DNA of 64,000 bases, from NCBI GenBank assembly GCA_028278125.1, contig JANQEY010000121.1:1-64000 (forward strand), given 5' to 3'. Shown piece by piece: positions 36,185 through 45,637 of the stretch; position 1 is the first letter of the stretch, and each line of letters opens with the position of its first letter. The position numbers and the translations under genes were made by a program. The notes beneath the pieces are model-generated. The model was not told where the DNA came from and made no database searches. It saw only the letters and a program-made list of their open reading frames with translations. The stretch is from a bacterium. Its GTDB lineage: Bacteria; Electryoneota; Electryoneia; Electryoneales; Electryoneaceae.

Positions 36185-37393
36185 ATGCGAAGATTTTCCA
36201 TCATAATAATAGCATTGATAATCACTGGTTTCCTCAGTGTTTCAGCCCAGGAAGGCGGACGTCAGATTCGCAGGCACAAGGTTAATAGAGAAATACCTGT
36301 ACCTCCGAAGGTAGAACGTACCAGGAGTGACGATTATGGTATATATGATGGATGGGGACGAGATACTGGTGGTGCGGTCAGACTTATTCGTGCTAAAGAA
36401 TTAAGACAGATCAAAGACAAAAGGGGCGAACTTACGATCCTGGACTGGGATGTAAAGATAATTCAGGATTCTCTGTCTATCTGGTGTGACCTTGGCAGGT
36501 ACTGGCGGAGTATCGGCAGGCTGGAAATGAACGGCAACGTGATAATGATCGATCCCCAACGCAGCCTGGACGCTGACAGGGTCATTTACTATGAGAAAAG
36601 GAAGGAAACCGAAGCCATTGGGAACGTAAATGTTCTTCGTGACTCCGTGTTTTTATCCAGCCAGCGAGGGGAATACCACGAGAATTTTGAGCTAGCCCGT
36701 GTCAGTGGAGATATGTTTATCCATGACCTCCGGCGTGATATTGTGCTAACCGGAGACAATGGTGTGTACGAAGCGCAGAGTGAAAAGGCTAATGTTCCTG
36801 TGAACCCGGTCCTGGTTCAACTTGACAGCACTGGTGAAGAGAAAGCACGAATAATCGGACGGGAGATGCGTTATGATGGAATCGTCGGATTAGCTGAGGC
36901 TATAGATGATGTGTATCTTGTCTGGGGTGAAGTGGAAGGAAAATGCAATCACCTCTATTTCTACCCCGATGATTCGAAAGCTTTAATGCTGGGCGATCCG
37001 CAGGTTTGGCAGAACAGGGATGAAGTGATCGGTGATTCTATCTGGATCTATCTTCTTGAAGAATCCCTGGATTCCGTTGAAGTGTTTAAAAATGCTGTAG
37101 CCTTTACAGTTTCAGACAGCAGCGAGAATTCTCCTCGAAATAAAATGACCGGCCAGCGTATCGTGATGGATTTTGACGATGGCGAGGTAGTAAGGATGCA
37201 GAGCCAGACTCAAACGGTGGCAACCTATCATCTGTTCGAGGAAGGTGAAGATAAAGGTTCAAACCGTGTGAGTGGAGATGAGATTACCTTGATCTTTAAA
37301 GATGGCGAGCTGGACCAGATCCTGGTTAACGGTGGGACAGAAGGAACATTTTATCCACCACATTTAGCAAAAAAAATCAGGCAACAAGAATAA
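36185..37393 (+). CDS. LptA/OstA-like LPS transport protein
   Basis: A 402-residue secreted protein (signal peptide ending FLSVSAQ, about residue 22) built from OstA-type repeats such as [22 protein letters not shown] and [13 protein letters not shown] final [17 protein letters not shown] block resembles the end of LptA/OstA domains. It is about twice the size of E. coli LptA, with more jellyroll repeats. By position between lptC and lptB it should form the periplasmic LPS bridge. Several OstA-like modules in one chain are known in FCB-type bacteria. Confidence 0.8.
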   Translation: MRRFSIIIIALIITGFLSVSAQEGGRQIRRHKVNREIPVPPKVERTRSDDYGIYDGWGRDTGGAVRLIRAKELRQIKDKRGELTILDWDVKIIQDSLSIWCDLGRYWRSIGRLEMNGNVIMIDPQRSLDADRVIYYEKRKETEAIGNVNVLRDSVFLSSQRGEYHENFELARVSGDMFIHDLRRDIVLTGDNGVYEAQSEKANVPVNPVLVQLDSTGEEKARIIGREMRYDGIVGLAEAIDDVYLVWGEVEGKCNHLYFYPDDSKALMLGDPQVWQNRDEVIGDSIWIYLLEESLDSVEVFKNAVAFTVSDSSENSPRNKMTGQRIVMDFDDGEVVRMQSQTQTVATYHLFEEGEDKGSNRVSGDEITLIFKDGELDQILVNGGTEGTFYPPHLAKKIRQQE

Positions 37394-37400
37394 GTTAATT

Positions 37401-38204
37401 ATGAGCGACGAACTGATCGAAAAAACTGAGACGGAAGAACATCAGGTTGAGAGCGGCGGAACACACACCGTAAATCCCGCGAAACTGCAGGGAATTGACC
37501 TGGTGAAAATCTACGGGAAACGTACGGTTGTTAATCGGGTTACCATAGACGTATCCCAGAATGAAATTGTGGGTTTACTCGGACCAAATGGTGCTGGAAA
37601 GACAACGACATTTTATATGATTGTTGGGATGGTCCGGCCGAACGAAGGCAAAGTACTCCTCAATCAGAAGGACATAACCGGCAAGAAGATGTTCCAGCGT
37701 GCCCGGTTCGGAATTTCGTATCTGCCACAGGAAGCGTCAATCTTCAGGAAGCTTACAGTAGAACAGAACCTGCTGGCTATCTTGGAGACGATGCCGATTA
37801 ATAGAAGCCAGCGAAAAGAAAAATGTGAGAAGCTGCTGGAGGAGCTCTCGATCACACATATCAGGAAGAGTAAGGCTTATAATCTCTCAGGTGGGGAGCG
37901 CAGGCGGACGGAAATTGCACGCTGCCTCGTTACAGATCCCAAGTTTATTCTATTCGACGAACCTTTTGCCGGGATTGATCCCATCGCTGTTAACGATATT
38001 CAGCAGATTGTAAAAGGTTTAAAGAAGAGAGGAATCGGAGTCCTGATTACAGATCATAATGTTCATGAGACTTTGGAAATCACGGATCGTGCTTATCTTC
38101 TATTTGAAGGCAAAATATTGAAATCGGGTACAAGTGAATTCCTGGCAACCGATCCGGAAGCAAGAAAATTATACCTGGGTGAATCGTTCAGCTTAAACCG
38201 TTAG
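37401..38204 (+). CDS. lptB: LPS export ABC transporter ATP-binding protein
   Basis: A 267-residue ABC ATPase. A variable N-terminus of about 28 residues precedes the LptB core, with Walker [10 protein letters not shown] (61-69), Q-loop [12 protein letters not shown], the LptB-type signature [17 protein letters not shown], Walker [14 protein letters not shown] and switch His in [10 protein letters not shown]. It powers extraction of LPS by LptBFG. It is followed 15 bp later by rpoN, as in proteobacteria. Confidence 0.96.
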   Translation: MSDELIEKTETEEHQVESGGTHTVNPAKLQGIDLVKIYGKRTVVNRVTIDVSQNEIVGLLGPNGAGKTTTFYMIVGMVRPNEGKVLLNQKDITGKKMFQRARFGISYLPQEASIFRKLTVEQNLLAILETMPINRSQRKEKCEKLLEELSITHIRKSKAYNLSGGERRRTEIARCLVTDPKFILFDEPFAGIDPIAVNDIQQIVKGLKKRGIGVLITDHNVHETLEITDRAYLLFEGKILKSGTSEFLATDPEARKLYLGESFSLNR

Positions 38205-38219
38205 GGAGCGGATAGCTAA

Positions 38220-39668
38220 ATGTTACTACGGCAGGAAATAAGACTTCGTCAAGAACAGATACTGCAGCCACAGCAAATCCTGCGTTCGGAACTGATCCAG
38301 CTTCCGCAACTGTTGCTCGAGGCAAGATTTCAGCAGGAATTTGAGCAGAATCCATTGCTGGAAGAGATGGAAGAACTTGAGCAGGAAACTGAAGACAGGG
38401 AAGAGAACCGTCTTGAGAGTGCGGCTGTTGAAGAGGCTAAGAAAGAAACGGAAGAAGCTGAATCCCATGAAGCTGAAAAGGAAGAGAGCGAAATAGACTG
38501 GGATACGTATTTCGAAAAGCAGGAAGAGAGCCATTACGAATACCGCAGTAACAAAGCGATAACGGAACCTGTTGAAATTCCCCAGGCTGACACCGAAACA
38601 CTTTCAGATCTTCTTCTCGACCAACTACGACTTGATCGTTACACTGATAAAGAACTGGAAATTGGTGAGTTTATCATCGGCAGCCTGGATTCAAGGGGTT
38701 ACCTTGATGGAACAGTAGAGTTTATTGCGGAATTTCTGCATGTTGAAATTGATGATGTTGAGAGAGTTCTCGGTAAAATCCAGCATTATGATCCACCGGG
38801 GATTGCAGCCCGTGACCTGAGAGAATGCCTGCTGATCCAGCTGGAAGTTATGGGTGAACTCGATAACATTCCCTACAAAATTATACGAGATCACTACAAT
38901 GATTTTGTTAATCGCAGGTTTGAAGCTGTTGCCAGTGGTCTCGGTATCACTCTCCAGGATGTACAGGAATCTTTTGATGTAATCGGAAGGTTAAATCCCC
39001 GTCCGGGTGAGGGGATTATCAATGAAAAGCTGAATTATGTCATCCCGGATCTTGTCGTTGAAGAGATCGGCGGTGAACTGATTGTCACGTTGAACGATGG
39101 GAACATCCCCAGTTTTTATATCAATGAAGACCTGAAAAAATTAATCCTCTCCAAAAAAGACAGTGATAAAAAAGCACGCGAGTTCGCAATCCAGAAAGCT
39201 GAAAGCGCCCGCTGGTTTGTTAACGCGATTCTGCAGAGACGTACGACCATGGTACGTACCATGCGTGCGATTGTAGAACGCCAGATCCAATGGTTTACAT
39301 CAGGAAAAGAATCACACCTGAAACCGATGATCCTCAATGATATCGCTGAAATGATTAACATGGATATTTCAACCATCAGTAGGGTGACCCGTGACAAATA
39401 TGTCCAGACACCGCACGGTGTTTACGAGTTGAAATATTTCTTTAATGACAGGATGGCTACATCAGACGGCGATGAGGTAGCCACGAGGACAATCAAAGCG
39501 AAACTTAAAGAGATTATTGACGAAGAAAATAAAGCGAAACCACTATCCGACCAGCAGATTGCGGATAGACTCAAGCAGGAAGGTTTCCCCATTGCACGCA
39601 GGACGGTGCAGAAATACAGGGAACAACTGAATATTCCTGTTAAACGTTTAAGAAGAATGGTTACGTGA
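38220..39668 (+). CDS. rpoN: RNA polymerase sigma-54 factor
   Basis: A 482-residue sigma-54. The Gln/Leu-rich region I (LRQEQILQPQQILRSELIQL) binds activator. An acidic linker (about 50-115) follows, then the core-binding domain with the AARDLRECL block. The DNA-binding domain carries the RpoN box ARRTVQKYRE near the C-terminus (about 461-470). It partners with NtrC-type activators such as the one at 7.6 kb. The stop is followed by the hairpin at 39701. Confidence 0.96.
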   Translation: MLLRQEIRLRQEQILQPQQILRSELIQLPQLLLEARFQQEFEQNPLLEEMEELEQETEDREENRLESAAVEEAKKETEEAESHEAEKEESEIDWDTYFEKQEESHYEYRSNKAITEPVEIPQADTETLSDLLLDQLRLDRYTDKELEIGEFIIGSLDSRGYLDGTVEFIAEFLHVEIDDVERVLGKIQHYDPPGIAARDLRECLLIQLEVMGELDNIPYKIIRDHYNDFVNRRFEAVASGLGITLQDVQESFDVIGRLNPRPGEGIINEKLNYVIPDLVVEEIGGELIVTLNDGNIPSFYINEDLKKLILSKKDSDKKAREFAIQKAESARWFVNAILQRRTTMVRTMRAIVERQIQWFTSGKESHLKPMILNDIAEMINMDISTISRVTRDKYVQTPHGVYELKYFFNDRMATSDGDEVATRTIKAKLKEIIDEENKAKPLSDQQIADRLKQEGFPIARRTVQKYREQLNIPVKRLRRMVT

Positions 39669-39700
39669 AAATAAGGTTACGTAAGAATTGATAAATTTGG

Positions 39701-39726
39701 TAACCCGGTTCAAAAAAGCCGGGTTA
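39701..39726 (+). terminator. Candidate intrinsic terminator after rpoN
   Basis: An 8-bp perfect stem, TAACCCGG pairing with CCGGGTTA, around a 10-nt A-rich loop begins 32 nt after the rpoN stop and 28 nt before sirC. The following T-tract is poor (TTCTG), so termination may be partial. It may separate the lpt-rpoN operon from the tetrapyrrole genes. Confidence 0.5.
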
Positions 39727-39754
39727 TTCTGCATATAAATGGGATTTGATTAAG

Positions 39755-40390
39755 ATGTTCCTGCCCCTGATACACCGTAGTGACCGTTTAAAAGCACTTG
39801 TCGTCGGTGCCGGCAACGTTGCCCGCAGAAAGGTTGCTGACCTGGTTGATGCTGGAGTTGAGACAGAAATTATTGCCAGGCAATGTAGCAACGATGATCT
39901 ACGAGAATTCATAAACCGGGAAAATATTCCGTTCCATGAAAGGGATTACCGGGAGGGAGATGTCCAGGGCTTTGACCTTGTTATTGTTGCAACCAATGAT
40001 AAAGAGCTGAATGCATTAATCAGTAAAGAAGCAAGGAAACGGGGAGTACCCGTCAACGTTGTCGATCAACCGGATTTTTGTTCCGTCTACTTTTCGGCGG
40101 TAGTTCGCAGAGATCCCTTGATTTTATCTGTTTCTACCGGTGGTGCAGCACCATTTTTCGCCCGTGATATTAAAAAAGAGCTCGCTAAATGGATAGATGA
40201 CAACAAATGGGATATAAGAGCAAAATGGGCAGAAAAAATCAGGAGATTTGCACTTGATAATATTCCGGTGCCAGGACACCGGGAAGCTTTTTTCAGAAAG
40301 TTTATGCAGCTTTCAAGTGAAGAATTAGAGCAGTGGGACTTTGAGAATCCACCTGTAGGACTTTGGAAAAGCTGGATAAATAATGGATAA
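39755..40390 (+). CDS. Precorrin-2 dehydrogenase / sirohydrochlorin ferrochelatase-type protein
   Basis: A 211-residue protein matching the N-terminal half of siroheme synthase CysG (Met8/SirC family). The NAD-binding turn VVGAGNVARRKV is near residue 20. DLVIVATNDKELN and NVVDQPDFCSVYFSAVVRR with LILSVSTGGAAPFFAR are family-diagnostic. It oxidises precorrin-2 to sirohydrochlorin and may insert iron. ATG 39755 is preferred to TTG 39746. It overlaps hemC by 8 nt, placing it at the head of the tetrapyrrole block. Confidence 0.9.
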   Translation: MFLPLIHRSDRLKALVVGAGNVARRKVADLVDAGVETEIIARQCSNDDLREFINRENIPFHERDYREGDVQGFDLVIVATNDKELNALISKEARKRGVPVNVVDQPDFCSVYFSAVVRRDPLILSVSTGGAAPFFARDIKKELAKWIDDNKWDIRAKWAEKIRRFALDNIPVPGHREAFFRKFMQLSSEELEQWDFENPPVGLWKSWINNG

Positions 40391-41318
40391 GATCAGGATT
40401 GGCACTCGTGGAAGCAAACTGGCGCTTTGGCAGGCAAATGCAGTTAAAAAGCTTGTAAAAAAAGCGTTTCCTGATATAGAGATTGAGATAATCAAGATAA
40501 AATCGACCGGGGATAAGGATAGATCTACTCCCCTCGCAGGAATGGGAAACGCCGGAGTCTTCGTAAAAGAGCTCGAAGAGGAGCTGTTAGAAAAGAATAT
40601 CGACTTGGCTATCCATTCTGCCAAGGATATGCCCAGCAGTGTACCGGAAGGACTGGTAGTCTTTAATACCCTGAAACGGGAACAAATCGAGGATGTCCTT
40701 GTAAGTAGTTCCGGAAAATTGCTCGATAAGCTGCGGCCAGGAGCGGTTATAGGAACTTCAAGTCCCAGGCGAAAAGCACAATTGCTGAATTTCAGAAACG
40801 ATTTGAAGGTTAAGCCTATCCGCGGGAACGTTGAAACAAGAATCAAAAAAGTAAAAGATGGTAAATATGACTCTACAATTCTAGCCAGGGCAGGTCTGAT
40901 TCGTCTTGGATTGGAAAGTGAAATTACCGAGATTCTTGATTCAGATCATTTTCTACCTGCACCGGGGCAGGGAATCATCGCGGTAGAAAACAGGGTGGAA
41001 GATTATTTAATGATGCGCTGGATGCATACCTGGTGCGATCAAATATCCCAGGTAGAACTGTTTGCTGAACGTTCATTTATGAAAACACTCCAGTCAGGTT
41101 GTAATGCGGCGGTGGCTGGAATAGCAAAGTATGATCCCAATAATAAACATATTCGAATGACAGGCAGGGTTTATTCACTTGATGGTTCTAAAATGATTGA
41201 ATCATCTTCTACCGGCAGTACAGAAGAAGGAACAGTTGCAGATATCGGTAAGAAGGTCGCAGAGGAACTGTTGGAGAATGGTGCTAGGGAACTGCTGGAT
41301 GAAATTCCGGCTGATTGA
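40383..41318 (+). CDS. hemC: Hydroxymethylbilane synthase
   Basis: A 311-residue porphobilinogen deaminase that assembles four porphobilinogens. It opens IRIGTRGSKLALWQAN and has GVFVKELEEELLEKNIDLA, PRGNVETR-like IRGNVETRIKK, and the cysteine that holds the dipyrromethane cofactor in LQSGCNAAV (Cys240). Its stop overlaps a TTG of the next frame. It supplies substrate to the adjacent HemD domain. Confidence 0.96.
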   Translation: MDKIRIGTRGSKLALWQANAVKKLVKKAFPDIEIEIIKIKSTGDKDRSTPLAGMGNAGVFVKELEEELLEKNIDLAIHSAKDMPSSVPEGLVVFNTLKREQIEDVLVSSSGKLLDKLRPGAVIGTSSPRRKAQLLNFRNDLKVKPIRGNVETRIKKVKDGKYDSTILARAGLIRLGLESEITEILDSDHFLPAPGQGIIAVENRVEDYLMMRWMHTWCDQISQVELFAERSFMKTLQSGCNAAVAGIAKYDPNNKHIRMTGRVYSLDGSKMIESSSTGSTEEGTVADIGKKVAEELLENGARELLDEIPAD

Positions 41319-41329
41319 GGATAAAAAAT

Positions 41330-42862
41330 TTGAGTAACGAAAAAGGAAAAGTATACCTGGTTGGTGCCGGACCTGGTGATCCGGGATTGATTACAAAAAA
41401 GGGGTATGATACCCTGAGAAAAGTTGATGTTGTCTGCTATGATGCCCTGGTTGACCCAACCATTGTTGCGACAATACCGGATTCAATAGAAAAGCTCTAT
41501 GTTGGCAAACGCGCGGGACGTCATTCCAAACCACAGGACGAGATAGAAACGCTACTGGTTGAACTTGCCTTCTCAGGGAAAAATGTTGCGCGGTTAAAAG
41601 GTGGTGATCCTTTTATCTTCGGCAGGGGAGGGGAAGAAGCCATTGCCCTTAAAAAAGCGGGCATATCCTTTGAAGTAATCCCGGGGGTAACAGCCGCAAC
41701 AGCTGCTACAGCTTATGCGGGAATACCTGCCACACATCGTGGACTTGCCACATGGACTTTGTTATTTACTGCTCATGAAGCCGATGGGAAAAACCAGGAA
41801 GCATTGTTGCACTACGATAAACTTGCTTCGTTGGGCGATGGCACCCTGATCGGGTATATGGGAATCAGGCAACTTCCCAACCTTGTTAACCAGCTGGTTG
41901 AAGGTGGTCTTGATCCTCAGACACCAGCCGCAATAATTGAACGTGGTTCTACACCTGCCCAGAGAGTTGTCCGTGATAAACTGGAAAAACTGCCTGAATC
42001 CGTTAAAAATGCCGGGGTTAAACCGCCGGGATTAATAGTAATCGGCAAAACTACCGACCTGTCAGGTAAGTTGGATTGGTACAATAAAGGAGTGCTTGCT
42101 GGAAAAAGAATCCTGGTAACACGTCCATCATCACAAGCCGATCCAATGTATGAACGGCTTGGACAACTGGGAGCGTCAGTTATCCCGGCGCCATCAATCA
42201 AAATAAATGAATCCTTCGATCAGGATGGTTGGGATCATTTCAGGAAACAAAATAATGAGGGTGGCTGGATAGTATTCACCAGCGAAAACGGTGTTAACTA
42301 TTTCGTTAAGCAGTTATTTGATGAGGGAATGGATTGGCGTGCGTTGGGTACTCTTAAAATCGCTGTAATAGGCGCAGGTACTGAGAGGGCAATGTTCGAG
42401 GTTGGTCTAAAAGCTGATTTTAAACCGTCGGTATTTACGGTCAAACAACTGGCTGCAGAACTGACTCCAAAACTGGAAGCTGGAGAAATAGTTTTCAGGA
42501 TACGCGGCAACCTTGCTGATAATACACTTGAAGATGCTGCAACTGATGACGGGGCGAAAGTCTACCCAATTGAAGTCTACAATACAGTTACCGCTGACCT
42601 GGATGATGGAGTTCGAACCTGGGTGGAAGAAGCACCTGTTGATGTTATTACCTTTACCAGCGGATCAACTGTCACCTCGTTCGTGGAGCAATGGGGAAAA
42701 GATAAGTCGCTGGAAATTGCTGAAAATGCCGCCGTTGTTTCTATCGGTCCCTCAACATCAAGGCTTGCTGAAAGTGAAGGATTCAAAGTTTCGATTGAGG
42801 CGAAACCTCACAGTGTTGAAGGCATAATTGATGCCATTCTGAAGTGGTCAGAATCGAGATGA
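41330..42862 (+). CDS. Fused uroporphyrinogen-III methyltransferase and synthase (CobA-HemD)
   Basis: A 510-residue bifunctional enzyme. Residues 1-245 are SAM-dependent uroporphyrinogen-III C-methyltransferase: VYLVGAGPGDPGLIT, VARLKGGDPFIFGRGGEE and VIPGVTAATAATAYAGIP. Residues 255-510 are uroporphyrinogen-III synthase (KRILVTRPSSQADPM, WIVFTSENGVNYFV, VDVITFTSGSTVTSF). The fusion channels hydroxymethylbilane to precorrin-2, feeding the SirC-type protein upstream. Start TTG 41330 is chosen because TGAGGA lies 8 nt ahead; TTG 41315 overlaps the hemC stop and is possible. Confidence 0.92.
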   Translation: MSNEKGKVYLVGAGPGDPGLITKKGYDTLRKVDVVCYDALVDPTIVATIPDSIEKLYVGKRAGRHSKPQDEIETLLVELAFSGKNVARLKGGDPFIFGRGGEEAIALKKAGISFEVIPGVTAATAATAYAGIPATHRGLATWTLLFTAHEADGKNQEALLHYDKLASLGDGTLIGYMGIRQLPNLVNQLVEGGLDPQTPAAIIERGSTPAQRVVRDKLEKLPESVKNAGVKPPGLIVIGKTTDLSGKLDWYNKGVLAGKRILVTRPSSQADPMYERLGQLGASVIPAPSIKINESFDQDGWDHFRKQNNEGGWIVFTSENGVNYFVKQLFDEGMDWRALGTLKIAVIGAGTERAMFEVGLKADFKPSVFTVKQLAAELTPKLEAGEIVFRIRGNLADNTLEDAATDDGAKVYPIEVYNTVTADLDDGVRTWVEEAPVDVITFTSGSTVTSFVEQWGKDKSLEIAENAAVVSIGPSTSRLAESEGFKVSIEAKPHSVEGIIDAILKWSESR

Positions 42863-43148
42863 TTCAGATATAAAATGGCAGATTTCAGGTAATAATTTAC
42901 TCAACTTATGTAGCGGATAGAGAAAATAATGGCGTGGAATTAAGATAGATAAGAGAAACGAGGAGAGTGAATTAGTTCTCATTAGCGCAGGGGGTTGTGT
43001 GGCGAACGTACACATTCATAATAATTTGTTAGATCATATAAATTGAAAGGTAAGTATTTATTCTATCAGTATTTATTTCCGAGAGAAGTAAATAAGAGAT
43101 CGTCGCGACTCTAGATATAGAGACACTAAATCACCTGAGGAGTTAAAC
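42863..43148. other. AT-rich intergenic boundary of accessory island
   Basis: 286 bp between the cobA-hemD stop and the end of the first island gene (-). The composition turns AT-rich here. No tRNA, integrase, terminator with a T-tract or terminal repeat was recognised, so the island's left boundary cannot be defined. Confidence 0.5.
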
Positions 43149-43463
43149 TCATATAAAAAAACTACGTTTAACTCTATGTTTTAACATCTCATATTTTTGC
43201 CGCCGCATCGCTTCTTCGTGTGAAATAAATCTTCCAGTTTTCAGACAACGGTTTTTTCTTGACGCATTATTTTTGACAATAGATTCATCTTTTCGGTTGG
43301 CGTCTTTACTCGAAAAAAATCTATCGGTTTTAATACATCGGTCGTTGTTCGAAGTCGAATTTTCACTGTTAGATTTTTGTTTTTGGTTTAAAAGGTAATT
43401 TAGCACAACCCCGAAGCAAGCGGCGACGATACTTACAAAAAGGGGATGAGCAAGTAAATCCAT
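43149..43463 (-). CDS. Small membrane protein with tandem RC-KT-RF motifs
   Basis: A 104-residue protein of unknown family. One N-terminal helix (about 8-25) is followed by an Asn/Ser-rich linker and two copies of a 16-residue motif 30 residues apart: RCIKTDRFFSSKDANR (42-57) and RCLKTGRFISHEEAMR (72-87). Nine of 16 positions match (R, C, K, T, R, F, S, A, R). The tail is strongly basic. ATG 43463 has GGAG 7-9 nt upstream. The topology suggests a basic cytoplasmic domain that could bind nucleic acid, membrane phosphates or a metal. The start is divergent from the gene at 43741. Confidence 0.6.
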   Translation of the reverse strand: MDLLAHPLFVSIVAACFGVVLNYLLNQKQKSNSENSTSNNDRCIKTDRFFSSKDANRKDESIVKNNASRKNRCLKTGRFISHEEAMRRQKYEMLKHRVKRSFFI

Positions 43464-43584
43464 TTACATCTCCGATAAAGCTGTTATGAACTTTTTTACG
43501 CAGCCATTGTAATCCCCTTTCTATTTATTGACGCCATTTATAAGTTAATAAATTAAAACTAGTAACTCAAGTTTTATCATTAAA

Positions 43585-43601
43585 ATGTAGTGAAACTACA
43601 T
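43585..43601. promoter_or_regulatory. Perfect dyad, candidate operator
   Basis: ATGTAGT and ACTACAT form a perfect 7-bp inverted repeat with a 3-nt spacer. It sits in the 277-bp divergent gap between the two outermost island genes, 122 bp upstream of the start at 43463 and 140 bp upstream of 43741. Its symmetry and position fit a repressor site. No regulator is encoded in the island. Confidence 0.4.
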
Positions 43602-43627
43602 AGTGTATACGGAGAGCAAATAATATT

Positions 43628-43648
43628 AAAAAATGAATTACATTTTTT
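43628..43648. other. AT-rich hairpin in divergent gap
   Basis: AAAAAATG and CATTTTTT are perfect 8-bp inverted repeats around the loop AATTA. The stem is AT-rich and weak as RNA. It directly precedes the candidate -35 element at 43654, so it may be a protein-binding or weak termination signal for transcription toward the left gene. Confidence 0.35.
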
Positions 43649-43653
43649 AAGAA

Positions 43654-43681
43654 TTGATTTAACTTCTCTTTCTTGTATATT
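43654..43681 (+). promoter_or_regulatory. Candidate promoter of island gene at 43741
   Basis: TTGATT (43654-43659), a 16-bp spacer and TATATT (43676-43681) precede the ATG at 43741 by 59 nt, and AAAGGAGG supplies a strong ribosome site. This is the best promoter-like arrangement in the island. It is a consensus match only. Confidence 0.45.
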
Positions 43682-43740
43682 ACAATTAACATTCATTTCT
43701 ATCGATATTTTCCTTCGTTTTACCAAAGGAGGATTTTGTC

Positions 43741-44484
43741 ATGCCGAATAATCCATTTTCAAAACTTCTGTCAGGTCTTGGTAGTTTTTTCGCATTTATA
43801 ATCAAGGGAATTCTCTTTCTTGCTTTTCTGTGGGGGGAATTTGGTGGATTATATCACTCATTTAGATATCATAATGATGTTGTAATTGCATTTCTCGTCC
43901 CCCCAATTGCATGGTATAGATCAATTGAGTTTTTCTGGTGTAAAGAGAGACGAGCCAATGATATATATATTAGTCAACCTGAATTATCCACAGACGAATA
44001 CTCGGAGATGAGCTTAATCTTCAATAAAGCGTTCGAAGATTCATTAACTGATGAAGATATATCCAGACTTAAACAACTGTATTCTGATTTTGAACACAGG
44101 ACGGGAGAAGCTTTCGATGAGAAAGATGTTTACACTTATGAAACAATGATGGAAGCGAAAGTATTGTATGAAAGAGAAGTGGGCAGATGTATTTTAAGCT
44201 CAATAGACAGTGAACAACCGTTTTATTCCGATGACTATAAGAAACTTAAAAAACTTTTAAAGCAATATGGTTATGTTCATCCCGAAAAACTTAAGAGAGA
44301 TCATGAAAAAATCAAATCGGCCGGATTTAGAACTCCTTGGACTGATGAATTGGGGATGTCATACTATCCTCCATCGAGAGAAGAAGCCTTAGAGGGTTTA
44401 CGCGATATAGACATTCTAGAAATCAATAATAAGAAAATAGTAGCTATGATGTTTGAAATAATTAAAGAACGTGAAAAACAATAA
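43741..44484 (+). CDS. Two-helix membrane protein with charged C-terminal domain, unknown
   Basis: 247 residues. Two N-terminal hydrophobic helices (about 14-33 and 46-60) flank GGLYHSFRYHNDVV, and the second helix contains PPIAWYRSIEFFW. A helical, Glu/Lys-rich cytoplasmic domain of about 180 residues follows, with no cysteine pairs or enzyme motif. The HS-RYHND...PPIAWYRSIE pattern looks conserved-type, but I cannot name a family. AAAGGAGG lies just upstream of the ATG. It is the first gene of the plus-strand island trio. Confidence 0.7.
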   Translation: MPNNPFSKLLSGLGSFFAFIIKGILFLAFLWGEFGGLYHSFRYHNDVVIAFLVPPIAWYRSIEFFWCKERRANDIYISQPELSTDEYSEMSLIFNKAFEDSLTDEDISRLKQLYSDFEHRTGEAFDEKDVYTYETMMEAKVLYEREVGRCILSSIDSEQPFYSDDYKKLKKLLKQYGYVHPEKLKRDHEKIKSAGFRTPWTDELGMSYYPPSREEALEGLRDIDILEINNKKIVAMMFEIIKEREKQ

Positions 44485-44543
44485 TATTTCATAAGGGTTA
44501 ATGGATTTTTCAGTTGGACGTTATCGGAATTCTTGGAGGATTC

Positions 44544-45368
44544 GTGAATTTGTCAAAATATGAGCCAAAATGGACTGAAGTTAATAAAACGCCATGTCCT
44601 AAAGGATCGTTTGACTGTCCACATTGTGGCACGAGGTTACCAGCTGAGTTTAAACATGCAAAGCTTTCTCATACCTATCTCGACTCAGCAGTCATGCGAA
44701 CTTTTGGAGGTCATCTAAGAGGAGGTGTTCTTGATAATGCTAACCTAAAACTATTTTCATGTCCTTCATGCAATCATCCTACATTCCATGTTGAAATTGT
44801 AAGAAAAGTGGGCAGGGCAAAAAAGACCATCATTGATGGCTATTTATATCCTATTCACAATGAAATAATGGGTATTTTAGGTGATGTTCCAGTAAATTAT
44901 CGAGAATTATTTGAAGAAGCAGCTAACACCTTGCAAACGAGCGCTCGTGCTTGCGTTGCATTAAGTCGTGTTTTACTTGAGAATATTCTGATAAATGAAG
45001 GTTATCCTAAGAGAGAGAAAAACAAGAAGCTAAAAAAGGATGGACGAATTGATCTATATAATAGAGTTCTAGATTTCACTGAGGATTTAGATATTCCGCT
45101 AAGACTAAGGAGTCGAGTAGATATTGTCAGGACTGAGGCAAATATTTTCCTTCATGAGAGCGATGTTCCCGCAGGTTTTATAGGTGAAGAGGGGAAGAAG
45201 GAAGCAGTTGGTTGTCTGGCAATCATCAAAGATATTTTGAATTACTTTTATATAGAAAAAGCAGAATGCGATGCGGAGGAAGAGGCTGTCAAATCGAAGA
45301 TTAGAGAAGCCGGTGGCAATTTGGTTGAGCCAGAAGAAGGGAAGGATTCAGAAGAAGAATCTAAATAA
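44544..45368 (+). CDS. Zinc-ribbon protein with DUF4145-like domain
   Basis: 274 residues from GTG 44544, chosen because GGAGG (44535-44539) precedes it; an upstream TTG at 44514 has no such site. A zinc ribbon is formed by CPHC (Cys25, Cys28) and CPSC (Cys73, Cys76). Residues 115-245 match the DUF4145 pattern: a helical stretch with ARACVALSRVLLENILINEG followed by IVRTEANIFLHE, where Arg196, Asn200 and His204 fit the R-x3-N-x3-H of that family. DUF4145 is HEPN-related and is often seen near restriction and defence genes. The C-terminus is acidic. Function here is unknown; nucleic-acid or RNA-directed activity is an inference. Confidence 0.75.
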   Translation: MNLSKYEPKWTEVNKTPCPKGSFDCPHCGTRLPAEFKHAKLSHTYLDSAVMRTFGGHLRGGVLDNANLKLFSCPSCNHPTFHVEIVRKVGRAKKTIIDGYLYPIHNEIMGILGDVPVNYRELFEEAANTLQTSARACVALSRVLLENILINEGYPKREKNKKLKKDGRIDLYNRVLDFTEDLDIPLRLRSRVDIVRTEANIFLHESDVPAGFIGEEGKKEAVGCLAIIKDILNYFYIEKAECDAEEEAVKSKIREAGGNLVEPEEGKDSEEESK

Positions 45369-45637
45369 TATACTTCCTCAGCTATTAAAACAGAGAGTCG
45401 AGTTCAATATGATGTTCAAATGATTATGCATTAAAGATGCTTAAAATTTAGTGATGATTAAAATTAGGTCGAATTGGAAGCCCAGAGCTGAAGTGAAGCC
45501 GGTTTTTGAGTCCTTTCCAAAAATACATTCTCATTAAGCTGTTTAGTTGTTATGTATTTGATATATGGGATAAATATTGGAGAAATTCAAGTTGTCTATT
45601 ATATTCTGCGAAAATCAATATACGCAGGAGTGTTGTC

